Assembly (NCBI GenBank): GCA_030159075.1
Contig: BROG01000300.1
Location: forward strand, 653,001-717,000
From: Atrina japonica
Lineage: Eukaryota > Mollusca > Bivalvia > Pterioida > Pinnidae
Reading direction: 5' to 3'
DNA: 64,000 nucleotides
Shown: positions 1-12,600 of the stretch, piece by piece
Position numbering within the stretch: position 1 is the stretch's first letter
How the letters are laid out: each line of letters begins with the position of its first letter
Made by a program: the position numbers and the translations under genes
The notes under the pieces: model-generated
What the model was told of the DNA's origin: nothing
Database searches by the model: none
What the model saw: the letters and a program-made list of their open reading frames with translations, nothing else

Positions 1-480
1 GAGTACATGTATTTTGGGGTTGGAGCTCAATTGATGGGGTCTGTTGGACAGAAGGGATTGTCTTGTGCATTTGTTTTAGCCCTTTTTGGTGTATTGTATC
101 TTTGGTTTTAAAGTCAAGGAGTGATATAAAGTGACAGTAACACATATGTTGAACTTCATTAAAATAAATCGATTACAATTAAAGTTGTAATCTATATCAT
201 TAATGATTCAGAAAGGATGCCATTTTCTTTGATATGGCAACGAGATTTTGAAATTGATTAGACATGGTTCCGTTACTATTTTAAGGTCATGTAATGGATT
301 GTGAAGTTATATTTAGGTCTGGACAGCATGAACGCTGATTTACTACAATGTTATATGGAAACTGAGATCTGCCAAATAAAGCAATCACAATATACTTTCA
401 TTTAAATCAAGACAATATAGTAAATGATATCACTGTAAAAGTAAGGATTACTCTAAAGTAATTTATTTATGCACCCCCCA
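1..480. other. Left-edge intergenic DNA with a faint R-repeat relic
   Basis: No gene is seen. Bases 16-68 resemble a diverged, minus-oriented end of the R repeat found at 35.1, 46.4 and 52.9 kb: a 'ggagctcaa..gatg' block followed by a 'gacagaa..gat.gtctt' block. The rest is AT-rich and unrecognised. Confidence 0.35.
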
Positions 481-566
481 AAAAAAATAAGATCAAAAGA
501 GTCAATTTATTCTCTTACTTCAAAGACAACAATAACACTTAATTAAGTCACGGAATGTATCATACG

Positions 567-775
567 GGAAAAAAAAAAAAAAAAAAAAAAAAAAAAGAAA
601 GAAGAGAAAAAAAAAAACAAAAACTAAAACATATAAACAAACAAACAGACAAAATAAGACAAAACAAATAACAAATTCAAAGACAACATAAAGAACCAAA
701 ATATGATAAAAAAGAAAAGAAAAAAAAAACCAAAAAAAAAAAACCAAAAAAAAAAAAAACAAAAACAAAAACAAA
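567..775 (+). repeat. Poly-A and A-rich low-complexity tract
   Basis: A run of about 30 A is followed by about 180 bases of A-rich sequence with occasional G or C, ending directly at the head of the composite repeat. Open frames across it (lysine-rich on one strand, phenylalanine-rich on the other) come from composition and are not genes. Confidence 0.85.
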
Positions 776-2646
776 CTAGAGCTGAGCTTTTTGCTGAAGC
801 AAAAAGGGGTCATCCGACCATAGCTGAGGCTACAGCTTTGATACAGCTTCAGCTGAGCAACAGAGCAAAGCTCAGAAGCTATGACCCTGAGACCGAAGTC
901 CGATCTCAAAAGACAAATCTTGATATTTTTGAGTCGAAATGTTGAAAATTGAGTTGTGACCTTGACTTTTGATCGGATGACCTTGAAACTTCACACATTT
1001 TTTTCTTGAGATCATTCACTACAAATCATCAACACCAACCTATATATAAAAGATAGTTTTTGAGCTATTTTGAGTTGAAATTTTCAATTTGAGCTGTGAC
1101 CTTGACCTTTCATCGGATGACCTTGAAATTTCACACGTATGTTTCTTCAGCTCATTCCCTACAAATCATCAACACTAACCTATATATACAAGTTCTATAG
1201 TTTTTGAGCTATTTTGAGTTGAAATTTTCAATTTGAGCAGTGACCTTGACCTTCATCATCGGATGACCTTAAAATTTCACACATGTGTTCTTCAGGTCAT
1301 TCACTACAAATCGGCAACACTAACCTATATATAAAAGTTCTATAGTTTTTGAGCTATTTTGAGTTGAAATTTTCAATTTCAGCTGTGACCTTGACCTTTA
1401 TCGGATGACCTTGATTTTTCACACATATGTTTTTTTTCAGTACATCGCCTACAAATCATCAACACTAACCTATATATAAAAGTTCTATAGTTTTTGAGCT
1501 ATTTTGAGTTGAAATGTTGAAATTGAGTTGTGACCTTGACCTTTCATCGGAAGACCTTGAAATTTCACATATATATTTTTCAGCTCATTCCCTACAAATG
1601 ATCAACACTAACCTATGTATAAAAGTTCTATAGTTTTTGAGCTATTTTGAGTTGAAATTTTCAATTTGAGCTGTGACCTTGACCTTTCATTGGATGACCT
1701 TGAAACTTCTCACATATGTTCTTCTGCTCATTCCCTACAAATCTCTAACACTAACCTATATATAAAAGTTCTATAGTTTTTGAGCTATTTTGAGTTGAAA
1801 TTTTCAATTTGAGCTGTGACCTTGACCTTTCATCGGATGACCTTGAAACTTCACACATATATTCTTTACCTCATTTTCTACAAATCTTCAACACTAACAA
1901 ATATATAAAAGTTCTATAGTTTTTGAGTTATTTTGAGTTGAAATTTTCAATTTCAGCTGTGACCTTGACCTTTGATCCAACGACCTTGACACTTTTACAA
2001 TCGAATTATCTAAGTAACAGGTATATAAAAGTTTCACCGAAATGAACCATGAAATTTTTCGTATGAACATTTATCAGCCTATTCTATACAAATCACTCAT
2101 GTATATGTCTATACTAAAATCTGATAGTTCTAGAGATATTGAGATTTTAAATTTTCAAAGGTCTCTGTGACCTTGACCTTAAATCACATGACCTTGAAAC
2201 TTTTTGAGCTTCTGCAACTCATCAAACTGAACAACTTTCTCATGCATATGTTTATAGTAAAGATGCTTAGTTTCTGATATATTTTGACTTTTGTGTGATT
2301 TTTAGCTGATAAAATATGAACCCTTTTTTCAGCCCCTAGCGAGCTTTTTTCAGGGGACACTCAGATCAAATTTGAAACACACATGCACAACTTCAGTCTT
2401 TGCTCTTTCAGAAAATCCAAACAGATTTACTCTAGCTTAAAATTGTGCCACAAAATGGGACATGTAAAAAATGAAAAAGGGAGATAACTCTGAAAATAGA
2501 GGGAATTTTTGAAAAATGAGAAAAATGACCCTGGATCATCTGATGCTTTAATGTTGCTGAAAATTTGAGCAAAATCGGCTGAGCCGTTTATGAGCTACAG
2601 CCAGTACAAAATCTGTTGGAAAAAAAAAAAAGAATAATAATAATAA
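776..2646 (+). repeat. Composite tandem-repeat element, copy A
   Basis: The head begins CTAGAGCTGAGC and contains a perfect hairpin, CTTTTTGC-TGAA-GCAAAAAG, then an AGCTGAG/CAGCTT-rich stretch. About eight or nine units of 143-145 bp follow; the unit start TATAGTTTTTGAGC recurs near 1197, 1341, 1486, 1629, 1772 and 1915. A unique tail follows from about 2300 (a CCCCTAGCGAGC motif, an AGGGAGATAACTC motif), ending in poly-A and a short AAT run at 2618-2646. This head, core-array and microsatellite-tail plan resembles bivalve 'pearl' or Helitron-type non-autonomous elements. That assignment is inference. Confidence 0.8.
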
Positions 2647-4517
2647 CTAGAGCTGAGCTTTTTGCTGAAGCAAAAAGGGGTCATCCGATTACAGCTGAGG
2701 CTAAAGCTTTGATACAGCTTGAGCTGAGCAACAGAGCAAAGCTCAGAAGCTACAGCTTTGATACAGCTTCAGTTGAGCAACAGAGCAAAGCTCAGAAGCT
2801 ATGACCCTGAGACCGAAGTCAGATCCTCAAAAAACAATCTTGATATATTGAGCTATTTTAAGTTGAAAATGTTGAAAGTGAGCTGTCACCATTGACCTTT
2901 GATTAGAATGACCTTGAGACTTTCCTCAAATATTCTTCAGCACATTGTCTACAAATCTCCTTCAGCAACATGTATACAAAAGTTTCTATAGTTTTTTAGC
3001 TATTTGGAGCTGAAAATTTAACCTTTGACCTTGACCTTCAATAGGATGACCTTGAAACTTCACACATATGTTCTTCAGCTCATTCCCTACAAATCATCAA
3101 CACAAACCTATATATATAAGTTCTATAGTTTTTGAGCTATTTTGAGTTGAAATTTTTCAATTTGAGCTTTGACCTTGACCTTTCCAACTTCAGGTCATTC
3201 CCTACAAATCTTCAACACTAACCTATATATAAAAAAGCTCTCTAGTTTTTGAGCTATTTTGAGTTGAATTTTTCAATTTGAGCTGTGACCTTGACCTTTC
3301 ATCGGATGACCTTGAAACTTCACACATATGTTCTTCAGCTCATTCCCTACAAATCATATATAAAAGTTCTATAGTTTTTGAGCTATTTTGAGTTGAAATT
3401 TTCAAATTGGGCTGTGACCTTGAATCAATGACCTTCAAACTTCACACATGAGCTCATTCCCTACAAATCTTCAACACTAACATATTATAAAAGTTCTATA
3501 GTTTTTGAGCTATTTTGAGTTGAAATATTCAATTTTAGCTGTGACCTTGACCTTTGATCCAACGACCTTGAAACTTCATATATAAGTTCTCCAGTTTAAA
3601 CACATCTTGAACACTAACGTATATATAAAAGTTCATAGTTTTTGAGATAATTTTGAGTTGAAATTTTCAATTTGAGATTGACCTTGACCTTTCATCGGAT
3701 GACCTTGAAACTTCACACAGAGTTCTATAGTTTTTGAGTTATTTTGAGTTGAAATTTTCAATTTGAGCTGTGACCTTGACCTTTGATTCAACGACCTTGA
3801 AACTTTACATTAAAATTTATCATTGAATTATCTACATATCTTGTACTGTAACAGGTATATAAAAGTTTCACCGTTTTCGAGGTATTTTCAATTTAAATTT
3901 TTAGAGAAATTTCAAACTCACATGTGACCTTGACCTTTTATCCGATGACCATGAAATTTCGTATGAACATTTATCGATCTATTCTCTACAAATCACTCAT
4001 GTATATATCTATACTAAAATCAGATAGTTCTAGAGATATTCAGATTTGAAATTTTCAAAGGTCTCTGTGACCTTGACCTTAAATCCTGTGACCTTGAAAC
4101 TTTTTAAGCTTCTGCAGCTCATGAAACTGAACAACTTTTTCATGCATATGTTTATAGTAAAGATTCTTAGTTTCTGAGATATTTTGACTATTTTTAGCTG
4201 ACAAAATATGAACCCTTTTTTCAGCCCCTAGCGAGCTTTTTTCAGGGGACACTGAGATCAAATTTGAAATATTCCTACACAACTACAGCCTTTGATCTTT
4301 CAGAAAATCCAAACAGGTTCGCTGAAGCTTTAGCTGTTGCTGAGAAAATTGAGCCACAAAATGGGACATGTGAAAAATGAAAAGGGGAGATAACTCTGAA
4401 AAAAGAGGGAATTTTGAAAAAATGAGAAAAACGGGTCTAAAAAAATTTAGAGCGAAATCGGATGAGCCGTTTTTGCTCTAAGATGACACAAAATCTGTTG
4501 GAAAAAAAAAAAAAGAA

Positions 4518-4551
<34 letters not shown>

Positions 4552-4563
4552 CGCAATAACAAT
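2647..4563 (+). repeat. Composite tandem-repeat element, copy B
   Basis: This is a second copy of the element at 776-2646 in the same orientation and directly abutting it. It has the same head (CTAGAGCTGAGC plus hairpin), with an extra local duplication of the 'gctttgatacagctt' segment at 2705-2775. A more degenerate array of ~145-bp units follows, then the same tail from about 4195 and an A-run passing into (AAT)n at 4500-4550. Several core units are truncated, so this array is shorter than the one in copy C. Confidence 0.8.
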
Positions 4564-4594
4564 AGGGTCATCCGACCTGATGTCGGATGACCCT
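4564..4594. repeat. Perfect hairpin at the copy B/C junction
   Basis: The arms AGGGTCATCCGAC and GTCGGATGACCCT pair perfectly around a short loop. The hairpin sits between the (AAT)n tail of copy B and the CTAG head of copy C. Two sister hairpins lie at 6833-6863 and 6888-6918, so it marks the element boundary. Confidence 0.85.
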
Positions 4595-4596
4595 AA

Positions 4597-6780
4597 CTAG
4601 AGCTGAGCTTTTTGCTGAAGCAAAAAGGGGTCATAAGGTCATCCGACCATAGCTGAGGCTACAGCTTTGATACAGCTTCAAAACAGAGCAAAGCTCAGAA
4701 GCTATGACCCTGAGACCGAAGTCCGATCCACGAAGACAATTTTTGATATTTTTGAGTTGAAATGTTGAAATTGAGTTGTGACCTTGACTTTTGATCGGAT
4801 GACCTTGAAACTTCACACATATGTTCTTGAGCTCATTCCCTAGAAGTCATCAACAATAACCTATATATAAAAGTTCTATAGTTTTTGAGCTATTTTGAGT
4901 TGAAATTTTCAATGTCAGCTGTGACCTTGACCTTTCATCGATGACCTTGAAATTTCACACGTATGTTCTTCAGCTCATTCCCTACAAATCATCAACACTA
5001 ACCTATATATAAAAGTTCTAAAGTTTTTGAGCTATTTTTAGTTGAAATTTTCAATTTGAGCTGTGACCTTGACCTTTCATCGGATGACCTTGAAATTTCA
5101 CACATATGTTCTTCAGATCATTCCCTACAAATCTGCTACTCTAACATATATATAAAAGTTCTATAGTTTTTGAGCTATTTTGAGTTGAAATTTTCAATTT
5201 GAGCTGTGACCTTGACCTTTCATCGGATGACCTTGAAATTTCAAAGATATGTTTTTTAGCTCAACAAAACTTCAACGATAAACATAAATATAAAAGTTCT
5301 ATAGTTTTTGAGCTATTTTTGAGTTGAAATTTTCAATTTGAGCTGTGACCTTGACCTTTCAATGACCTTGAAATTTCACACATGTGTTTCTTCAGGTCAT
5401 TCTCTACAAATCATCAACACTAACCTATATATAAAAGCTCTATAGTTTTTTGAGCAATTTTGAGTTGAAATTTTCAATTTGAGCTGTGACCTTGACCTTT
5501 CATCGGATGACCTTGAAATTTCACACATGTTTTCTTCAGGTCATTCTCTACAAATCATCAACACTAACCTATATATAAAAGCACTATAGTTTTTTGAGCT
5601 ATTTTTTGAGTTGAAATTTTCAATTTGAGCTGTGACCTTGACCTTTCATCGGATTTGAAATTTCACACATGTGTTCTTCAGGTCATTCTCTACAAATCAT
5701 CAACACTAACCTATTATATCAAAGCTCTATAGTTTTTGGAGCTATTTTGAGTTGAAAATTTTCATTGAGCTGTGACCTTGACCTTTCATCGATGACCTTG
5801 ATGACACATGTGTTTTTCAGCTCATTCCCCTACAAATCATCAACACTAACCTATATATAAAAGCCTAATAGTTTTTGAGTTATTTTGAGTTGAAATTTTC
5901 AATTTAAGCTTGACCTTGACCTTTCATCGGATGACCTTGAAATTTCACACATATGTTTTTCAGCTCATTCCCTACAAATCATCAACACTAACATATATAA
6001 AATTTCTATAGTTTTTGAGCTATTTTGAGTTGAAATTTTCAATTTGAGCTGTGACCTTGACCTTTGATTCAACGACCTTGAAACTTTACATAAAAATTCC
6101 TCATCGAATTATCTATATATCTTTACAGTAACAGTTTATATAAAAGTTTCAACATCACCGTTTTCGAGCTATTTTCAATTTAAATTTTTAGAGAATTTTT
6201 AAACTCACCTGTGACCTTGACCTTTCAACCGATGACCATGAAATTTCGCATGAACATTTATCAGCCTATATTCTACAAATCACTCATGTATATGTCTATA
6301 CTAAAATCAAGACGGTTCACAAATTTTCAAATGTATCTGTGACCTTGACCTTTGATCACGTGACCTTGAAACATTTTGAGCTTCTGCAACTCATGAATCT
6401 GAACAACTTTCTCATGCATATGTCTATAGTAAAGATGCTTAGTTTCTGAGATTTTGTCTCATTTTTAGCTGACAAAATATGAACCTTTTTATTTCATTTT
6501 TTTCAGGGGACACTCAATGAAATTGAACATAATCTTGCACAACTTCAGCCTTTGCCCTTTCAGAAAATTCAAACAGATTTACTCTAGCTTCAGTAGTTGT
6601 AGAGAACGTGGACCCACAAAATTGGACATGAAAAAAGTGATAAAGGGAGATAACTCCAGAAGGAAAGGAGATTTTGAAAAAATTTCGATCTGTATTATGC
6701 TGTGCACAAGCGCTGAAAATTTGAGCAAAATCGAGCCGTTTTTGCTCTAGAGATGACACAAAATCCACTAGGAAAAAAAA

Positions 6781-6815
<35 letters not shown>

Positions 6816-6832
6816 TAATTGCAATAACAATT
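4597..6832 (+). repeat. Composite tandem-repeat element, copy C
   Basis: This third head-to-tail copy starts with CTAGAGCTGAGC. It has the longest core array, about eleven ~145-bp units between 4740 and 6350. A tail from about 6470 carries the AAGGGAGATAACTC motif and ends in (AAT)n at 6781-6825. Units in this copy look more uniform than those in copy B. Confidence 0.8.
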
Positions 6833-6918
6833 AGGGTCATCCGACCTGAAGTCGGATGACCCTAATAATAATAATCACGAAAACAATAGGGTCATCCGAC
6901 CTAAAGTCGGATGACCCT
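6833..6918. repeat. Duplicated terminal hairpins of the composite element
   Basis: Two hairpins with the same arms (AGGGTCATCCGAC / GTCGGATGACCCT) lie at 6833-6863 and 6888-6918. They are separated by AAT-rich sequence, and only the loops differ (CTGAA against CTAAA). They close the three-copy block on its right side. Confidence 0.85.
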
Positions 6919-6919
6919 A

Positions 6920-7369
6920 ACAAGACAAAAAACAAAACCAAAAAAAACCTGTAAAAAGAGTTTGCAAATTCTCATGATAAATGATTTGCCTTAAATTTAA
7001 TACATTTATACGGAATATATATAAGGACTGTTGTGAATTTCACTAGTCATGTTTCATTAATTGAAAATAATCACTCACTTCGCATTTATTTGAAACCTTG
7101 TAATGCTACATAATGTTTGGCAAGATCTAAATTATAGAACAGGAAGTAACACATGTTGATTTTAAATACGGATTCAAAGATTAATGTTTGATAATCACAA
7201 TAAAGTGCAGCATTGAAAATGTTTTTAAACAGTAAAACTCATTACAACAAATCTAAATCAGTCGTAAGTGCTTTTTGCAGCGGTTACTTTTCGAATTGTA
7301 TTTTGGAATCTTTGTATCTTTTTGCTTGCATGGTACAACCTTTTGTTTCTGAAATCTACATCTATTTTA
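6920..7369. other. AT-rich intergenic DNA, nothing recognised
   Basis: No open frame, tandem period or known repeat end is visible here. Confidence 0.5.
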
Positions 7370-7810
7370 ATTAGTTTTTGATTGATGAAGTTTTATTAAT
7401 AGAAACGATCACCATTTGTTTTATCCCTTTTTTCGAAGCTATAATTTTGGCATCATATTAATAATATTTACAATCGTTACTACTGCTGGTGCACCGTTTG
7501 AGTCCCCGAAGGTATAAATAAACCGTTTACCTGGTTTTTAGTACCAGCTGATAATTTTTATGCTAAATTAATATTCTAAATGGGTAGCATTGTTCAGATT
7601 CCAAACTCTGGAATAGTCATTTTTATAGTGGCTACTTTTACAGAAATGTGGGAATATATTTAGGTTATTGTATAAACTTCCATTACGGAACTCTACATCT
7701 TTTTTTAATTTCAGCTCAAGTTATGAAGTCTTGCCGACAGAAACGATAGTCTTGAACATTAGATTTTTACCCCCATTTTTTTGCAAAACTATAATTTTAA
7801 TATTATGATA
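7370..7810 (-). repeat. R repeat, old copy with both terminal direct repeats
   Basis: This is a diverged copy of the ~340-bp dispersed repeat. The terminal block with 'gatgaag...gacagaaacgat' is clear near 7715-7760 and weaker near 7385-7415. The middle matches the block 'gctggtgcaccgtttgagtccccgaaggta' (about 7488-7520), which is also seen at 36.8 kb and inverted at 35.4 and 46.7 kb. It has no coding potential. Confidence 0.6.
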
Positions 7811-10800
7811 ATGATATATTAAGGCATGTTAATTTACACACAGATGCTATTTTAGTGGTAACAGTTGCCAAATTTCAAAATTTGAATTGCTGTTAATTAT
7901 TAATAGGAGATGCATGTTCGCGACTGAAAGAGACCAGATTTCGTGTCTGGACTTTTTAAAAAAAATGTACAAGATTACTCACGGTGTTTTTGTACATTGT
8001 AAAAATTGACTTTCCTACTGCAACATATTGGAGGCTACTTATCTCGACTATGCTCGTGAACACTGTGTCGATAAATCGTATATTTGATATGATGTCAATA
8101 CAAAGACACAGCAAATATTTCAGGTCAAATGCGAGGGCTCGTTGAATACTAGTGATACTCGATACATATTAAAGTGATATAAACTGTCACAATGATTATT
8201 TTTGTCCCCTGACATATAGTCGAGAATATGATAAAATGTATATTCAAATACATTACCAAACACGTTAAACGTTGTAAAAGATATTCTTTTCGACGTTATT
8301 TATATTATAGAATTTAAATTTTCCCGTACCTTAAAATAATCAGCTCTATTTCCGTATGCAATGATCTTTCAGATAAACTGTCGCGCCATATCATTTTTTC
8401 TTTTTACCTACGACAGCTCATATCACTTTTAGTGTTTATACACTGCAAAGTGTAAATTATGTGTATTTTTCTTTTATACTAATATATATATGCTTTTCTC
8501 GTCTCTGTAATTTAAAACACACGCGCAAACACGCACAGACACACGCACACACACACACATGTGTGTAATATATTATCTAAATATTGGAAATTTATGTCGT
8601 CGAAAAGTTATCGAAAATTGTTCAAAGGCGTTTGAGGGTATTGATCTTCATGCATCGTATATTAGTCTCACAAAAAAAAAACCAAAATAATTACTGCAAC
8701 GACAAAATGTATGTCAATTAGTGGCGTAAATATTCATGCGGAATGGTGGAAATTCCGTCCAAATTCAGCTCACATATAAAATATTGAAAAAAAAATCGAA
8801 TACTGAAAATGCCCATGGTTCAATGTGACTGATGTCTGAAAGTGTGTAAATGATGTAGAAACAACAAAACAAAACAAACAAAACTAAGTAATAAGGAAAT
8901 CTGATTTATAAGTGCAAGGTTAGTAAGAAGAACTATTTTCGAACACTTTCTTTGTATTGATTTTCTCTTCATAAAACATCTAAAGTCAAATCTACGTGTA
9001 TAGAATTTTTAGTGACTGTTTAACAAGAAAACTTAGAAAACCTTTTTTTTATTGTCATGATAAAACATTGGAAAATATTTTTTTATTATATGTTTTTTTT
9101 TTTATCGTTGTTTTAAGTATCTTTGATTTCCAAAACAATTTGATAATTAATATCAAAAATGTAAAAACACTTTTGTAAAAACTCTATTAACACTAAAATC
9201 AAACATTTCAATTAATGTTTTTTTTGCAAATTAACAAAAGTTTAGCACAAAAGAAAGTGTTGTGAAGTGCATGATATGTAATACGGACTTCTACTTCTAC
9301 ATGTGAATCTAAAGGGGAAATATGTTGGTCTTTCTACATTATATTGTACCGTAGTGTTTCTATTTACAACTTGAAATGCTAAAGTCATAGATATATACTT
9401 GGCTGTTATGCTTATAATTCTCCTGGTGCTACAGACAGATGACTTAGGTAGTCTCTGTTTTTAATAAGCTCGTCTCTCCTAGATAGAAAGCAACGATAAA
9501 ACCTAATTACTTTTAGAAAAAAATATAGTTTCCCATTTGTTGAGGTGCTGCGTTGTACTGGATTCTTAAATATTAGAGAGACAAGCATGCATTTTAAACC
9601 CCTTTTTATTACAAAGATCCATATATTACACTGCAGTCATGAAAAATGTCTAAGAAGATAAATCTTCACTGAGAATAAACTTCTTGCTGCTGTTGCTTCA
9701 GGTATTATATGAACTGAGGCAATGCCAAGCAATCGAGTGCTGATCCATCCTTGTTTTACAAATGCGGCAAATCTCGTAAAAAATATTCGGGAGTATAATC
9801 GATATCACAACGACAATATCTTTCCTGCAAAATGCCGTCACACAGTTTATTATGACGTCAGATAACTAGACTATTAGTATTACCAGAAAAATACAATATA
9901 TGACAAGGATAAATGTTCACATATATTGATTAATTGATATACATATAAAGACGTCCAAGTTTGGCGTCATGTTTAGCGAATACAGAAATCAATATATGTT
10001 TCATGATATGCACTAAAGCAATGCCCCGAAAGCCAGCATAGCTACTTGTTTTACAAATGCAGGAAAAGTCAACCATCTGTAGCGTTTTCGATGTGGTCCA
10101 TTTTGAATAATTTAAAAACTCAACTCTATAACTTCGCTTACATAATGGACATTTGGCGCGTTCGAAATGCCCTCTCAATAATTGTTACTTTTATAACCCT
10201 TTTATCGTGCATGATTTCAATATAAATTGTTTTAATAAAATAAAGTCAATCAAGGTGCTTTTTGACATGAATCATTGCCGAGTTTAAAATGAAATGATCC
10301 ATAGTTTATTTTAAATTATGTCTTCGGACGTATGGCAGAAGCAGATAGGTCGAGGACATCCAGTCCGTTAAAATCGGGTCTTAGGAACACCAAAGACAGT
10401 TCCCCACAATAAAGTTAACATATTTTAGACACTTTTATCGTATAATATTTTAATTCATAATAAGTACTACAGAGACATAAATATACAATCATAATTAAGA
10501 TAAACAAAACATTAATTAAAGAAAGTTTTAATCGAAAATACGTAACGTGAACCCACAATGTTTGGATCAAGTATTGGACACTGCCCTATCCGTTAAATAG
10601 AATCATTGCACACCAGAATGATAATGTGTAGGATCACACCGGACTTTAGCATTTGTTTGCAAATAGAAAACAAGAGGATGTACGGATAAGGATTTAGGAA
10701 GAAAAACCTCTTTTTTCCCGCTGTGTGTTTAGGTTTTGAATTCTTCTTTTCTTAGGTTCTGACGATGTAATGTACACGTATTTCCTATAAAGTAATAAAC

Positions 10801-11278
10801 AGTTTGTGTTTGTATAACATAAAAACAAACAGGTGAAACAAGTAAAACTGAAACAAGAACAAGTATTATTAACACAGAAAGCATCGACTGAAAGTAAGTT
10901 CATACACATGTAATATATTTGCACATATGTCGCCAAATACCGAAAGGCATATTCTCAAATACAACAAAATGTACGTTTCAAAAAAATGTAAATAGGGTGT
11001 CTTGCAAAAGTTTAAAATGTGAAGTGTCCTCGACCTGAAATACATGATGCTTATTTATGGAGATAATATACATTTTCTTTTCTATCTGATAAGAAATGAA
11101 TTTGAGAATACAGCCTTTAATTTCAAAGAAAATTTTGAAAAGGCCTAGTAGCAAAAAAAAAAAGATCTTGTATCTACAATATGTGTAGATCTAGCATGAA
11201 GCAAGAACTAACATTCATTCAATAAGGATTGAATAAAAACAAGTGCATTCCAGAATGTTACCCTTAAACTGACCTTTT
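7811..11278. other. Intergenic DNA and GPCR 3' flank
   Basis: This 3.5 kb holds no gene I can support. It contains a short (AC)n tract near 8520-8560. Two loosely similar stretches near 9715-9790 and 10010-10075 share the block 'cttgttttacaaatgc'. Short open frames at 8996-9178, 9930-10178 and 10694-10936 show no recognisable domain. The part just below 11279 would hold the 3' UTR of the minus-strand receptor gene. I could not fix a polyadenylation site. Confidence 0.5.
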
Positions 11279-11709
11279 TCAATTGCCATTTTCAAGCTCA
11301 AAACGAATAATGACGTAAGGGGCTCTTATCCTAAAAAAATTCTCCATTTCTTTCTCCAGAGCAAGAAGCTGCATGGACTCGTTTGAACTGGGTTTTGAAA
11401 CAACTGCCCTCCAAACTAACCTTGTCTTATGCACCTTGCATAACTGGAAAGCTCCGTAGATTATGGGATTTAACATAGAATTGGTCAAGCCGACTGTTGT
11501 GAAACCCGTCATGATGGATGGACTTAATGATTTCCAGTATCCAAAAGCATTGCCGGTAAATATGACGTAATATGGGAACCAACATATAACAAACGTCACC
11601 ACAATGAAAATGGACATGCGCAGTGCCTTTCTCTTCGCCTTTCGTAAAAGAGTATTTCGAACCTGTCCTCGATTTCCTTGATCAGAGGAATTTGACGTAC
11701 TTTCTGTAT
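11279..11709 (-). CDS. GnRH/AKH/corazonin-type GPCR, terminal coding exon (TM6-TM7-tail)
   Basis: This is the last coding exon of a class A neuropeptide receptor, giving 142 residues plus a stop at 11281-11279. The acceptor is a clean polypyrimidine-AG (ttgttctttttcag) ending at 11710. The first two bases complete an Asp codon begun by the upstream exon. A Ser/Asn-rich intracellular loop 3 comes first, then a basic stretch (LLRKAKRKALRMS). TM6 carries the family motif CWFPYY. TM7 has NSMLNPIIYGAF, the NPxxY signature. A cytoplasmic tail of about 50 residues follows. The CW-PYY motif, the NPIIYGAF ending and the paired upstream exon place it in the GnRH/adipokinetic-hormone/corazonin superfamily, Gq-coupled peptide receptors of the plasma membrane. 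Which member it is cannot be settled here. A vasopressin-type receptor is a less likely alternative. The reading frame is intact. Confidence 0.85.
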
Positions 11710-11760
11710 CTGAAAAAGAACAATGAAACATATTTATATATAATTTTGGTGGAAAGAGTT

Positions 11761-11801
11761 GTCGTCGTCGTCATCATCATCATCATTATCATTATCATCA
11801 C

Positions 11802-11855
<54 letters not shown>
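11761..11855. repeat. (ATC)n microsatellite beside the splice acceptor
   Basis: About 95 bases of TCG/ATC trinucleotide repeat lie about 50 bases inside the intron from the acceptor of the terminal GPCR exon. Open frames here (poly-Met, poly-Ile) are artefacts. Confidence 0.95.
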
Positions 11856-11928
11856 TCTGGAATTTGATATCATTGTTTCATTTCTTCATTTCTCATTGAT
11901 TTCAATTTAACAGGGTTCACTTCAATTT

Positions 11929-12034
<106 letters not shown>

Positions 12035-12395
12035 TCAGATAAGCGATCTAGAAACACTCTTTAGAGCTAATATTAAAGACATTACATAACTTTCTTTACA
12101 CGATAAGAAATATCCAATGATTATAATGGAATTTCAAAACGAATTTGCTTGACTAAATCTATTTGAATTAAAAAATGCTCTAGAATTCAGTTGTTGAAAA
12201 TGTACAGATGCGACTGTGCCAGTAAATTACAGATTGTAGTATTACCGGAAAATTTCTTTTCTGTCGATAATGAATAATATGCTTAATGACAAAATGCATC
12301 AATACTGGAAGCCATTTCTTAATGCCTTGATATATATCTTTCAGGAAGTAATTTAGATCACCTTGTTCACAATGAACTCTCTGAACTTGTAAAAA

Positions 12396-12600
12396 TTGAA
12401 CTTCCCTTATACATACACATTTATTTCCCTATACGCGCGTTATACATTCAGTTTCACATATAAGTGTCTTATGCATACACATTTATTTCCCTATACGCAT
12501 GTTATACATTCAGTTTCACATATTAGTGTCTTATGCATACACATTTATTTCCCTTTAATCGTGTTATACATTCAGTTTCACATATTAGTGTCTTATGCAT
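12396..12600. repeat. 62-bp minisatellite
   Basis: The block GTCTTATGCATACACATTTA recurs at 12466, 12528 and 12590, giving a 62-bp period. Three to four copies are present. The array passes directly into a related 29-bp array. Confidence 0.85.

Noticed and set aside
520..945. Phe-rich and Lys-rich open frames
   Set aside because: Poly-A composition and the head of a repeat explain them.
776..6918. CRISPR-like array
   Set aside because: The ~145-bp units are contiguous satellite repeats without unique spacers of constant length, in a eukaryotic context.
9930..10178. Possible zinc-binding small protein (CPLC motif)
   Set aside because: A single Cys pair with no further spacing pattern, in AT-rich intergenic DNA. 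No family recognised.
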